A stretch of 64,000 nucleotides of DNA from [Clostridium] aminophilum DSM 10710 (GCF_000711825.1 NZ_JONJ01000012.1:1-64000); one strand, 5' to 3'; numbered from the stretch's first letter, positions 7,789 through 16,764 are shown. Program-made: numbers and translations. The notes: generated by a model from the sequence alone, not told the origin.

Positions 7789-9981
7789 ATGATCACGTTA
7801 GCATTAGACGAGAATGGACAGTTTGAACCGGATGAAAAAAAAGAACGGAAAAAGACTCCGGTGTTTATTGCCGGGTTACTCTATGATGATTGTGGGGATG
7901 CGTATGACGCAAGGAATGAACGTTATCGCATTATGAATTATCTTCAGAGTGTATGCAACAATTGCGATGAAGAATTCCCGGAAGCGCTTCATGCGAATGA
8001 ATCGTCTAATTTAGCAAGTGTAAGAGCAGTGAAAACCGAAATTGGAAACTCTTTAAAAGAGTTTATTCAAAAGGGGACTTATCAAGGTCAAGATCTTCCG
8101 ACAGCGGATGGGTATTACAAATCGCGCGTAGGAAAATACGTTATGTTTGTTGAATTAAAGAGTGCCAGCGGCATTCGAAGCAGAATCAACTATACTCTTG
8201 ACAGTAATCTGGTAAAAGAAACCATCGGTAGTAATCTGTATATTCATATGATTGAAAATGCTGTTACGCGGTTATTGTTTCACAATCCGATGTATTCGGA
8301 GATTTCTGATGTGAGTCTTAATTTTCCTACAAGAAAGGTTTTTCGGACAGAGATTGACGATGAGTATAGAACTCTGGGGTATCGATTAGAAAAAGCTCAG
8401 GGAGAACGCGGTGATAATGGTGAGAAATATTATGATATCGTAAGTGCTGATATCTATCGCACCATGATGGAGAGTGAGGCGACCAGATGCAATGTTCGGA
8501 AATTTAATATTCGATATATGGATACAAAACCGATTTCGTATAAAAAGAAAGGAACGGAACGGGGGCAAAGTCAGCACTCGTTTTTATATCTTGCAGACAT
8601 TATCTGCTCTATGCTGAGCTATGGAAGAATCGGAGAATACCCTTCAGCATGGATGAACCAGATGGTCGAATGGGGAAAGGATGTTTTTGGCGAAGACCGT
8701 GTAATCGCGTTCGGATATGATGACATTGACGAGGAATATAAAAGGGCATTGAACGCGGTTGAGAATGGTGATTATTATACTGCGCTTGAGATCAGTTATG
8801 ATGCCGGACATGGAAATAGCGAATTTGCGCAGCATTATCATTCCGATTGGTTTCCTGTAATAGAAAAAAAGGTTACAGAGAGTGACGATGCTGTGCTTAT
8901 TGGAGGTGCGGTTCAGAAGCTTAATCTTGCTATGTATAAGAGTAACCTGAATCAGCAAAAGCTGTATTATATTTTTGAGAAGATAAAAATGGCCGTTGAA
9001 TCCGGCAGGATAAAAGACATTTCTACAAAGGAAAAACTTCTTTATGAATTGTATAATGCCGGAACAGCAGTATTTAATCATCTTGGATATTCTGAGCAGG
9101 CGAACTGTTATTTTGATATGGCCATGGAACATCTCGAAAAGACGGACTTGGTTCAGATACTTCGGATGAGAAATCGAAAAATTGTGTCCTTGGATGATTC
9201 ATTCGAGTTTGATGAAGCGCGTAATCTTGCGAAGGAAAATGTAGCGTATCAGAAGAAACTGGCCGAAATACGAAGCAGTATTTTCCCGGGAAAAGAATTA
9301 AAGGATTCGGAATACGGCAAGTCACTTAGCCAATATGGACAGGCGCTCAGCGTTTTGAAGGACACAGAAGCTGAAACGAATTTTAAGGCTGCATTAAAAC
9401 AGATGAAGGAAGGAAGCTCCGATTATCAGATCACCCTTTCCTACCTTCTCCATTATTATCTGGATAACGGAATGTTTGATGAATATAGGAACACAGCACC
9501 TCAGTATTTTGGCGGCGAGAATAATGTTGATCGACAGCTGGAGTATCTGCTTAAGCTTGGCACAGATGGCGATTCTGCGACAACATTCAAATTTGGTTTG
9601 TATGTATTTGCGAGAGCACTCTGGTGCGCTGAGAGGGATGCCCTTACGGAGAATTGCAAGAGTTTTGTGCTTCATCCAGAAATGGAACTTCGTAGATATG
9701 ACAAGCTGGAACAGCGTGGCGGCCACCCGTGGGAGATGATATATAAGTATTTTGCATTAATCGCATATCATCTTGGCGATAAACGAAAGGCCGATGAGTA
9801 CATGAGATGCAGCGCATTAGATGGTGAAAAGAAAGGCAGTATTATCGATTGCGTTATTCATAATGGCCGATACGAGTTTGCGGAATATGTGGGAGATACT
9901 ACTATGATGGATGAGGAGAAGGCATATTTTGAGAACCTTGGAATTGATCGAAAGAAGATAGCGGTATTTATGTACCATTAA
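7789..9981 (+). CDS. DUF3800-like putative nuclease with helical-repeat tail in the cas13a operon
   Basis: The 730-residue protein begins at ATG 7789 directly after the previous stop, behind GAGGAGG. The N-terminus ITLALDENGQFEP followed by PVFIAGLLYDD matches the DUF3800 pattern (DESG..., then a hydrophobic strand), a family with a predicted RNase H-like fold; the matching late motif LYLADIICSML carries D270. D6, E7 and D270 would be candidate metal ligands. From about residue 320 onward the protein is helical-repeat in character, like its neighbour. There is a 55-bp gap and no terminator before cas13a. Nuclease activity is inferred from family only and has not been shown for this branch. 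The pairing of such a protein with Cas13a is the most unusual feature of the locus. Confidence 0.7.
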   Translation: MITLALDENGQFEPDEKKERKKTPVFIAGLLYDDCGDAYDARNERYRIMNYLQSVCNNCDEEFPEALHANESSNLASVRAVKTEIGNSLKEFIQKGTYQGQDLPTADGYYKSRVGKYVMFVELKSASGIRSRINYTLDSNLVKETIGSNLYIHMIENAVTRLLFHNPMYSEISDVSLNFPTRKVFRTEIDDEYRTLGYRLEKAQGERGDNGEKYYDIVSADIYRTMMESEATRCNVRKFNIRYMDTKPISYKKKGTERGQSQHSFLYLADIICSMLSYGRIGEYPSAWMNQMVEWGKDVFGEDRVIAFGYDDIDEEYKRALNAVENGDYYTALEISYDAGHGNSEFAQHYHSDWFPVIEKKVTESDDAVLIGGAVQKLNLAMYKSNLNQQKLYYIFEKIKMAVESGRIKDISTKEKLLYELYNAGTAVFNHLGYSEQANCYFDMAMEHLEKTDLVQILRMRNRKIVSLDDSFEFDEARNLAKENVAYQKKLAEIRSSIFPGKELKDSEYGKSLSQYGQALSVLKDTEAETNFKAALKQMKEGSSDYQITLSYLLHYYLDNGMFDEYRNTAPQYFGGENNVDRQLEYLLKLGTDGDSATTFKFGLYVFARALWCAERDALTENCKSFVLHPEMELRRYDKLEQRGGHPWEMIYKYFALIAYHLGDKRKADEYMRCSALDGEKKGSIIDCVIHNGRYEFAEYVGDTTMMDEEKAYFENLGIDRKKIAVFMYH

Positions 9982-10036
9982 ATGGAAAAAGTTGGATTCT
10001 AATAGAATTGGTTGATGCTAAATCAGGGAGGAAACG

Positions 10037-13000
10037 ATGAAATTTTCAAAGGTAGATCATACCAGATCTGCAGTAGGGATTCAGAAGGCGACGGACTCTG
10101 TTCATGGAATGCTTTATACGGATCCCAAAAAACAAGAGGTGAATGATCTTGACAAACGATTTGATCAATTAAATGTAAAGGCAAAGAGACTTTACAATGT
10201 TTTCAATCAGAGCAAAGCGGAAGAGGATGACGATGAGAAAAGGTTTGGAAAAGTTGTAAAAAAACTGAATCGAGAGCTGAAGGATCTTCTGTTTCATAGG
10301 GAAGTGAGTAGATACAATAGTATAGGAAATGCAAAGTATAATTACTACGGAATCAAGTCAAATCCGGAAGAAATTGTGTCTAATCTTGGAATGGTAGAAT
10401 CCCTTAAAGGCGAAAGAGATCCGCAGAAGGTGATTTCAAAGCTTCTTCTGTATTATCTGCGAAAGGGGTTAAAACCAGGAACAGACGGTCTTCGTATGAT
10501 CTTAGAGGCTTCTTGTGGATTACGAAAACTGTCTGGTGATGAGAAAGAACTCAAAGTATTTCTACAGACTCTGGATGAGGACTTTGAAAAGAAAACCTTT
10601 AAAAAGAACCTTATTCGATCGATCGAAAATCAGAATATGGCTGTTCAGCCATCCAATGAGGGAGATCCTATCATCGGGATTACTCAGGGGAGATTCAATT
10701 CGCAGAAAAATGAGGAAAAAAGTGCGATTGAGCGGATGATGTCGATGTACGCCGATCTTAATGAAGATCATCGAGAGGATGTCCTTCGGAAGCTCCGAAG
10801 ACTTAACGTGCTGTATTTCAATGTTGACACGGAAAAGACAGAAGAACCGACACTTCCAGGAGAAGTTGATACAAATCCCGTTTTCGAAGTCTGGCATGAC
10901 CATGAAAAAGGGAAGGAAAATGATCGGCAGTTTGCGACGTTTGCCAAGATTCTGACAGAAGATCGAGAGACTCGAAAAAAAGAAAAGCTTGCAGTAAAAG
11001 AAGCTCTAAATGATCTGAAATCCGCAATTCGTGATCACAATATTATGGCTTATCGCTGCAGCATCAAAGTAACAGAACAGGATAAGGATGGATTGTTTTT
11101 CGAGGACCAGAGAATCAATCGATTTTGGATTCATCACATAGAATCTGCCGTAGAGAGAATTCTGGCAAGTATAAACCCGGAAAAACTTTACAAATTACGG
11201 ATTGGATATCTGGGTGAGAAGGTCTGGAAGGATCTCCTGAATTATCTGAGCATAAAGTACATAGCAGTCGGTAAGGCAGTATTTCATTTTGCCATGGAAG
11301 ACCTGGGAAAGACCGGCCAGGATATCGAATTAGGCAAGCTTTCGAACAGTGTGTCGGGTGGACTGACATCCTTTGATTATGAACAAATCCGAGCGGATGA
11401 GACACTTCAACGTCAACTTTCCGTGGAGGTTGCCTTCGCGGCAAATAATCTTTTTAGAGCAGTGGTTGGTCAGACAGGCAAGAAAATTGAGCAATCGAAA
11501 AGTGAAGAGAATGAAGAAGATTTTCTTCTCTGGAAGGCAGAAAAGATTGCTGAGAGTATAAAAAAAGAAGGGGAAGGTAATACTCTGAAATCGATTCTTC
11601 AGTTTTTCGGAGGAGCATCCAGTTGGGATTTGAACCATTTTTGTGCTGCATATGGTAATGAGTCCTCGGCTCTTGGATATGAAACAAAATTTGCAGATGA
11701 TCTTCGTAAGGCCATATACTCACTTAGAAATGAAACCTTCCACTTTACAACTTTAAATAAGGGAAGCTTTGATTGGAATGCAAAGCTCATCGGGGATATG
11801 TTTTCTCATGAGGCTGCGACGGGAATAGCAGTAGAGAGGACAAGGTTTTATTCAAACAATCTTCCAATGTTTTATCGGGAATCGGATTTGAAGAGAATAA
11901 TGGATCATCTGTATAACACGTATCATCCGAGGGCGTCGCAGGTTCCTTCGTTTAATAGCGTTTTTGTCCGTAAAAACTTTAGATTGTTTCTTTCAAACAC
12001 GTTGAATACAAACACCAGTTTTGATACGGAAGTATACCAGAAATGGGAGAGCGGGGTTTACTATCTCTTTAAGGAGATCTATTACAATTCATTCCTTCCG
12101 TCCGGTGATGCGCATCATCTGTTTTTTGAAGGCCTGAGAAGAATTCGAAAAGAAGCCGACAATTTACCGATTGTTGGAAAAGAAGCAAAAAAAAGGAACG
12201 CTGTTCAGGATTTTGGCAGAAGATGTGATGAACTGAAAAATCTGTCTTTATCGGCAATATGTCAGATGATAATGACGGAGTATAATGAGCAGAATAATGG
12301 TAATCGTAAGGTAAAGTCAACGCGTGAAGATAAGCGGAAACCGGATATTTTCCAGCATTACAAGATGTTGCTGTTAAGGACGTTACAAGAGGCATTTGCG
12401 ATCTATATTCGAAGGGAAGAATTCAAGTTTATTTTCGATTTACCTAAAACGCTGTATGTGATGAAGCCGGTAGAAGAATTTCTTCCAAATTGGAAATCCG
12501 GGATGTTTGACAGTTTGGTTGAGCGGGTTAAGCAATCGCCGGATCTTCAGAGATGGTACGTGTTATGTAAATTTCTCAATGGAAGATTACTGAACCAGTT
12601 GTCCGGAGTTATTCGGTCATATATTCAGTTTGCCGGGGATATTCAGAGAAGGGCAAAGGCCAACCATAATAGACTTTATATGGATAATACTCAGAGAGTG
12701 GAGTATTATAGCAATGTCCTTGAGGTAGTAGACTTCTGTATAAAAGGAACCTCCCGTTTCTCTAATGTTTTCAGCGATTATTTTAGGGACGAAGATGCGT
12801 ATGCCGATTATTTGGATAACTATCTCCAGTTCAAAGATGAAAAAATTGCTGAGGTGTCTTCTTTTGCAGCATTGAAGACGTTCTGTAATGAGGAAGAAGT
12901 AAAGGCGGGCATCTATATGGACGGAGAAAATCCGGTCATGCAGAGAAACATTGTAATGGCAAAGCTGTTTGGACCGGATGAGGTATTGAAAAACGTTGTT

Positions 13001-14194
13001 CCTAAGGTTACGCGGGAAGAAATCGAGGAATACTATCAGCTGGAGAAGCAGATCGCTCCATATAGACAGAACGGATATTGTAAGAGCGAAGAGGATCAGA
13101 AAAAACTCCTCAGATTTCAGAGGATAAAAAACCGTGTAGAGTTTCAGACTATTACAGAATTCAGCGAAATCATCAATGAGCTCTTAGGTCAGCTGATCAG
13201 TTGGTCATTTCTTCGGGAGAGAGATTTACTGTACTTCCAGCTGGGATTTCACTATCTATGCCTTCATAATGACACGGAAAAACCTGCAGAGTATAAAGAG
13301 ATTTCCCGTGAGGATGGAACTGTAATCCGCAATGCGATTTTGCATCAGGTTGCGGCGATGTATGTTGGCGGGCTTCCGGTATATACGTTAGCGGACAAGA
13401 AACTTGCAGCATTCGAAAAAGGTGAAGCGGACTGTAAACTGTCGATTTCCAAGGACACTGCAGGAGCAGGAAAGAAAATCAAAGATTTCTTCAGATATTC
13501 CAAGTATGTTTTGATCAAAGATCGAATGCTAACTGATCAGAACCAAAAGTATACGATATATTTAGCTGGCCTAGAATTGTTTGAGAACACGGATGAGCAT
13601 GACAATATAACGGATGTGAGAAAGTATGTTGATCATTTTAAGTATTACGCAACCAGTGATGAGAATGCTATGAGCATTCTTGATTTGTACAGCGAGATAC
13701 ATGATCGGTTCTTTACATATGATATGAAGTATCAGAAGAACGTGGCCAATATGTTGGAAAATATTCTTCTGAGACATTTTGTTCTTATTCGTCCGGAGTT
13801 TTTTACAGGATCCAAAAAGGTTGGAGAAGGAAAAAAAATAACTTGTAAAGCCCGAGCTCAGATTGAAATTGCTGAGAATGGGATGAGATCAGAAGACTTC
13901 ACCTATAAACTCAGTGATGGAAAGAAAAACATCAGCACTTGCATGATTGCTGCCAGAGATCAAAAATACCTGAATACAGTTGCACGTCTTCTATACTATC
14001 CTCACGAAGCAAAGAAGAGTATTGTTGATACAAGAGAAAAAAAGAATAACAAGAAAACAAATCGAGGTGATGGTACTTTTAACAAACAGAAGGGAACAGC
14101 GAGAAAAGAGAAAGATAACGGACCAAGAGAATTCAATGATACTGGCTTTTCAAATACTCCGTTTGCAGGATTTGATCCCTTCAGAAACTCATAA
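10037..14194 (+). CDS. cas13a: CRISPR RNA-guided RNase Cas13a (C2c2), type VI-A effector
   Basis: Cas13a binds a crRNA and, on pairing with target RNA, cleaves RNA in cis and trans through two HEPN domains. The 1385-residue product starts at ATG 10037 after GGGAGG. The two catalytic motifs are intact: R564-N-E-T-F-H569 and R1098-N-A-I-L-H1103. The spacing, a large helical N-terminal lobe and the adjoining array with a short-stem repeat fit subtype VI-A; the length is at the upper end for the family. The last 60 residues form a basic, low-complexity tail (KKNNKKTNRGDG) ending in FDPFRNS, a possible nucleic-acid-binding extension. It is the last gene of the four-gene operon and lies about 8 kb downstream of the array. 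Confidence 0.95.
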   Translation: MKFSKVDHTRSAVGIQKATDSVHGMLYTDPKKQEVNDLDKRFDQLNVKAKRLYNVFNQSKAEEDDDEKRFGKVVKKLNRELKDLLFHREVSRYNSIGNAKYNYYGIKSNPEEIVSNLGMVESLKGERDPQKVISKLLLYYLRKGLKPGTDGLRMILEASCGLRKLSGDEKELKVFLQTLDEDFEKKTFKKNLIRSIENQNMAVQPSNEGDPIIGITQGRFNSQKNEEKSAIERMMSMYADLNEDHREDVLRKLRRLNVLYFNVDTEKTEEPTLPGEVDTNPVFEVWHDHEKGKENDRQFATFAKILTEDRETRKKEKLAVKEALNDLKSAIRDHNIMAYRCSIKVTEQDKDGLFFEDQRINRFWIHHIESAVERILASINPEKLYKLRIGYLGEKVWKDLLNYLSIKYIAVGKAVFHFAMEDLGKTGQDIELGKLSNSVSGGLTSFDYEQIRADETLQRQLSVEVAFAANNLFRAVVGQTGKKIEQSKSEENEEDFLLWKAEKIAESIKKEGEGNTLKSILQFFGGASSWDLNHFCAAYGNESSALGYETKFADDLRKAIYSLRNETFHFTTLNKGSFDWNAKLIGDMFSHEAATGIAVERTRFYSNNLPMFYRESDLKRIMDHLYNTYHPRASQVPSFNSVFVRKNFRLFLSNTLNTNTSFDTEVYQKWESGVYYLFKEIYYNSFLPSGDAHHLFFEGLRRIRKEADNLPIVGKEAKKRNAVQDFGRRCDELKNLSLSAICQMIMTEYNEQNNGNRKVKSTREDKRKPDIFQHYKMLLLRTLQEAFAIYIRREEFKFIFDLPKTLYVMKPVEEFLPNWKSGMFDSLVERVKQSPDLQRWYVLCKFLNGRLLNQLSGVIRSYIQFAGDIQRRAKANHNRLYMDNTQRVEYYSNVLEVVDFCIKGTSRFSNVFSDYFRDEDAYADYLDNYLQFKDEKIAEVSSFAALKTFCNEEEVKAGIYMDGENPVMQRNIVMAKLFGPDEVLKNVVPKVTREEIEEYYQLEKQIAPYRQNGYCKSEEDQKKLLRFQRIKNRVEFQTITEFSEIINELLGQLISWSFLRERDLLYFQLGFHYLCLHNDTEKPAEYKEISREDGTVIRNAILHQVAAMYVGGLPVYTLADKKLAAFEKGEADCKLSISKDTAGAGKKIKDFFRYSKYVLIKDRMLTDQNQKYTIYLAGLELFENTDEHDNITDVRKYVDHFKYYATSDENAMSILDLYSEIHDRFFTYDMKYQKNVANMLENILLRHFVLIRPEFFTGSKKVGEGKKITCKARAQIEIAENGMRSEDFTYKLSDGKKNISTCMIAARDQKYLNTVARLLYYPHEAKKSIVDTREKKNNKKTNRGDGTFNKQKGTARKEKDNGPREFNDTGFSNTPFAGFDPFRNS

Positions 14195-14239
14195 AGTGCC
14201 CCTCTGGCCAAAGAGTGAGATTTTTAAAAATAATATAAA

Positions 14240-14282
14240 GACACTATTTGCCCAATAATTATCAAGCCCTCCATGGCATAAT
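14240..14282 (+). promoter_or_regulatory. GCCCAA-box promoter, copy 3
   Basis: GACACTATTTGCCCAA at 14240-14255 is followed by CATAAT at 14277-14282, again 37 bases from start to start. It lies between cas13a and the DUF4230 gene. Confidence 0.6.
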
Positions 14283-14329
14283 GATTTCAGATCAAGTGAA
14301 TGATTTATGTTAAAGGAGGGCTTTGCTGT

Positions 14330-15022
14330 ATGAAGACATTTTTTAAGTGTTTCTTTGTTTGTGTTCTTTCCGCGGCTCTGACATTTTCTCTGGGAATGAA
14401 GTTTTTTTCTATTGCACGGAACGCGGGATGGCTTAAAGAAGTCACGGCAGCTTCTTTAGATGATGATTCCGCGAAGGAAAAGTATGAGATCGAGAAGGAT
14501 CTCACGGCATCCTTTCAGGAGGCAATTGTTGACGCGCCGATTCGTGAAAAGAATCTGGTCGTTTGCACGAGGAAAGTCGATCATATTATGAAGCTGGTCG
14601 ATGATGGCTTTTTTATGGAGATTGGAAAGAAGGCCCAGCTTGTGCGATACGCAGGTGTGGCTTCGTACTCCGTTGATCTTGGCGGTCTCTGTGAACAGAA
14701 TGTTTCTGTGGATGAAGACCGCAAGGTTGTTACGATTGAAGTTCCGAAACCGGTAATGGATATTCGCCTGAATGAGGCAGACACCAAGCAGTCAGAAACG
14801 ATTCATGGTGTTCTGGCATTTGGCGATCCGAAATTATCGGAAGAGGAGTCCTCTACACTGCGTTGTAAAGTTCTGACAGATATGGAGAAGACTCTTGAGG
14901 AAGAGAATTCTCAGGCTGATGCGGAACGTTTTGCAAAACTCAGTGTTTGGGAAATCTATCAGAGGGTAGTATCTTCTGTTAGCCCAGAGTATACGGTTGA
15001 TGTGAAGATCAGTGCACATTGA
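14330..15022 (+). CDS. DUF4230-family membrane-anchored protein
   Basis: The 230-residue protein starts at ATG 14330 behind AAAGGAGGG. Residues 1-25 form a signal anchor (FFKCFFVCVLSAALTFSLG). The rest lies outside the membrane and has the DUF4230 pattern: a strand KNLVVCTRKVD, then YAGVASYSVDLGGL, VTIEVPKPVMDIRL and a charged helical C-terminus ending SPEYTVDVKI. DUF4230 proteins are exported proteins of unknown role. It is driven by a GCCCAA-box promoter and so may be co-regulated with cas1-cas2, but nothing in the protein points to immunity. Confidence 0.75.
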   Translation: MKTFFKCFFVCVLSAALTFSLGMKFFSIARNAGWLKEVTAASLDDDSAKEKYEIEKDLTASFQEAIVDAPIREKNLVVCTRKVDHIMKLVDDGFFMEIGKKAQLVRYAGVASYSVDLGGLCEQNVSVDEDRKVVTIEVPKPVMDIRLNEADTKQSETIHGVLAFGDPKLSEEESSTLRCKVLTDMEKTLEEENSQADAERFAKLSVWEIYQRVVSSVSPEYTVDVKISAH

Positions 15023-15036
15023 GCAAACGACGTGTG

Positions 15037-15079
15037 CTTGCAGGCGGAGCGATGAGGATATTGGCGCTTTGCCTGCAAG
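15037..15079 (+). other. Inverted repeat between DUF4230 and PHP genes
   Basis: CTTGCAGGC at 15037-15045 pairs with GCCTGCAAG at 15071-15079 across a 25-base loop. There is no T-run, so it may be a processing or attenuation structure and not a terminator. Confidence 0.35.
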
Positions 15080-15127
15080 ACGGGTCTTCACAAATGTAGG
15101 CTGATAAAGGCTGGAGATGAAGAATTT

Positions 15128-15889
15128 ATGGCATACAAACCCATAAGAAACGAAATTTTCCATGTCCATACTTGGCGGTGTAAGCATGCTAGCATGGATT
15201 CGGATGAAAATTATGTTCAGAAAGCTTTAGAATTGGGTGCGGACAGGATCGTATTTACGGATCATGCTCCGTTTCCGGGAAATCCATTTGGAAATCGGAT
15301 GGATATAGAGCAATTACCGGAATATAAATCTTCCATGCATGACCTAAAGTCCAAATATGATGGAATGATTGAAATCCTGTGTGGTTTGGAAATTGAGTAC
15401 CTTTCGGCATTTGATGATTACATTAAACGGCTGCGAAACGATGAGGCGTTGGATGTTTTGATCATGGGACAGCATTTCTCTGAAACCGTAACAGGGCATT
15501 ATAGCTTTGAGGGTCAAGATGCAGAAATGGAATTCAAGGCGCTCGGAAAAGGGATGCTTAGAGGGATTGAAAGACGATACTTTGATGTTATTGCGCATCC
15601 CGATCGGATTTTTCATAAGATCATGCCTTTTTCGGATGGCTGTTGGAGGATGTCGGAAGAGATTATAGATTGTTTGAAGCAATATGAGATGGACGAAATT
15701 CTGTTGGAAAGAAATATTTCTTCGACACGTCGTAAGAACAACTACAGAAGTGAGTTTTGGGAGATGGTCGTGGCGCAAGGATTAAAGAATCGAGAAATCC
15801 TTGGCTTTGATTCTCATTCTGTGAAAGAACTTCAAAAGTTTTGGAGGAGGGATGGTGAAGAATACGAAGAGACATTTTTCAACAGATAA
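15128..15889 (+). CDS. PHP-domain phosphoesterase, histidinol-phosphatase-like
   Basis: The 253-residue protein starts at ATG 15128 after GGAGATGAAGAATTT. PHP-family metal-binding motifs are present in order: FHVHTWRCKHA (first HxH), TDHAPF, a glutamate in GLEIEYL, GQHF, DVIAHPDR and a final GFDSHS. These are the ligands of the trinuclear metal centre of HisK-type histidinol phosphatases and related PHP hydrolases. No other histidine-biosynthesis gene is nearby, so the substrate is uncertain and it may be a general phosphoesterase. The stop codon overlaps the GCCCAA-box promoter that serves the next genes. Confidence 0.85.
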   Translation: MAYKPIRNEIFHVHTWRCKHASMDSDENYVQKALELGADRIVFTDHAPFPGNPFGNRMDIEQLPEYKSSMHDLKSKYDGMIEILCGLEIEYLSAFDDYIKRLRNDEALDVLIMGQHFSETVTGHYSFEGQDAEMEFKALGKGMLRGIERRYFDVIAHPDRIFHKIMPFSDGCWRMSEEIIDCLKQYEMDEILLERNISSTRRKNNYRSEFWEMVVAQGLKNREILGFDSHSVKELQKFWRRDGEEYEETFFNR

Positions 15890-15930
15890 CACTTTCAGCC
15901 CAAAAACAGAATAACATCTTGAGGCATAAT
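15888..15930 (+). promoter_or_regulatory. GCCCAA-box promoter, copy 4
   Basis: AACACTTTCAGCCCAA at 15888-15903 is followed by CATAAT at 15925-15930, exactly 37 bases downstream. It overlaps the end of the PHP gene and would drive the small genes at 16020, 16277 and perhaps 16495. Confidence 0.55.
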
Positions 15931-16019
15931 ATCTGTATCACAAAGGTGATGTGACAGCTATTGAGGTTGATCGTTGAAACTCTGGGTTTTGGTTTTCAGA
16001 AGATGTGAGGTGCGACACT

Positions 16020-16220
16020 ATGGCAAATAACAATCACGCTGGAATGCATTACATTCAGTTTGCAAGACATAGAGAGGCTTTACACGAATTTGACTATGAC
16101 AATGAATATGTTAATAGATCAAAACCGGCTACTGTACGTAAATACCATAGTTCGGTATGGCACCTTGATGGAACACCGGTTATGCATAGGAAGCGGAGGA
16201 GGAACCGTAGGGTAAGGTAA
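16020..16220 (+). CDS. Small basic hypothetical protein
   Basis: ATG 16020 follows GAGGTG by seven bases and opens a 66-residue frame. It begins ANNNHAGMHYIQFARHREAL and ends in the strongly basic RKRRRNRRVR, with many His, Tyr and Asn residues and no hydrophobic helix. I recognise no family. The basic tail would suit nucleic-acid or membrane-surface binding. It is first in a group of three small genes behind a GCCCAA-box promoter. Confidence 0.5.
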   Translation: MANNNHAGMHYIQFARHREALHEFDYDNEYVNRSKPATVRKYHSSVWHLDGTPVMHRKRRRNRRVR

Positions 16221-16276
16221 AATGTCATTGTCCAGAGATGGATTTGCTGTTGTGTGATTACGAGGAGGGCACGAAG

Positions 16277-16447
16277 ATGAAAAGACGCGGATTGTTTGAT
16301 TTTGGTTTTAACGACCTGAATCGAGATGGGAACATCAGCTCAATGGAAGCTGCTTTCGGAATGCAGGTGATGGATGAAGCCGATGATAATGACGATGACG
16401 GAGATGATTTTGCGTCGGACGATGTTTGTTTCGATGATGATGACTGA
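16277..16447 (+). CDS. Small acidic protein with one EF-hand-like calcium loop (copy 1)
   Basis: The 56-residue protein starts at ATG 16277 behind GAGGAGG. After KRRGLFDFGF comes DLNRDGNISSME, a canonical 12-residue EF-hand loop with ligands at positions 1, 3, 5, 9 and 12, then a helix AAFGMQVMDE and a long Asp-rich tail. A close paralogue lies at 61263. Only one loop is present, so calcium binding would need dimerisation or be weak. The loop assignment is seen in the sequence; the role is unknown. Confidence 0.7.
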   Translation: MKRRGLFDFGFNDLNRDGNISSMEAAFGMQVMDEADDNDDDGDDFASDDVCFDDDD

Positions 16448-16494
16448 TTTGTCTTAGGACATGTTTCAGGAATGTATAGAATGGAGGTGAGACT

Positions 16495-16644
16495 GTGTCG
16501 AGAAAGATTAGAAGCGATTGCACGGTAGGAACATTGGAAAAGAAGTTTGGCCTCCCGGCTGGAACAATCCGTAACAAGGATGGAAGAGATACTCGAAGTG
16601 ATAAGAAAGTCGGAACCATTCGAAAGGAGGCGGAAAAACGATAG
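16495..16644 (+). CDS. Small basic protein, possible HTH
   Basis: GTG 16495 lies six bases after GGAGGTGA and opens a 49-residue frame ending at TAG 16642. The middle part, TLEKKFGLPAGTIRNKDGRD, resembles a helix-turn-helix recognition segment, and the protein ends EAEKR. It is short and the start is GTG, so the evidence is the ribosome binding site, the codon-like composition and position in the small-gene group. Confidence 0.45.
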   Translation: MSRKIRSDCTVGTLEKKFGLPAGTIRNKDGRDTRSDKKVGTIRKEAEKR

Positions 16645-16647
16645 TAT

Positions 16648-16724
16648 CAGAAGATCTTGAAGAGGCACATCCTCTTCAGGATCTTCTATGCCATAATGGT
16701 ATGCTTTTTCTTACCAAGCATACA
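16648..16724 (+). terminator. Two tandem hairpins after the small-gene group
   Basis: AGAAGATCTTGAAGAGG (16649-16665) pairs almost perfectly with CCTCTTCAGGATCTTCT (16671-16687). Immediately after, GTATGCTT and AAGCATAC form a second stem with T residues in its loop. Together they probably end transcription of the small genes, although no long T-run follows. Confidence 0.5.
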
Positions 16725-16729
16725 AAAAC

Positions 16730-16764
16730 TGCGTACTTGATATGTATTGCGTACTATCTATAAT
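16730..16764 (+). promoter_or_regulatory. Promoter with direct repeats ahead of the GNAT gene
   Basis: TTGATA 16737-16742, a 16-bp spacer and TATAAT 16759-16764 form a promoter. TGCGTACT occurs twice, at 16730 and 16748, overlapping the -35 and the spacer with an 18-bp period, so a regulator may bind here. Confidence 0.55.
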
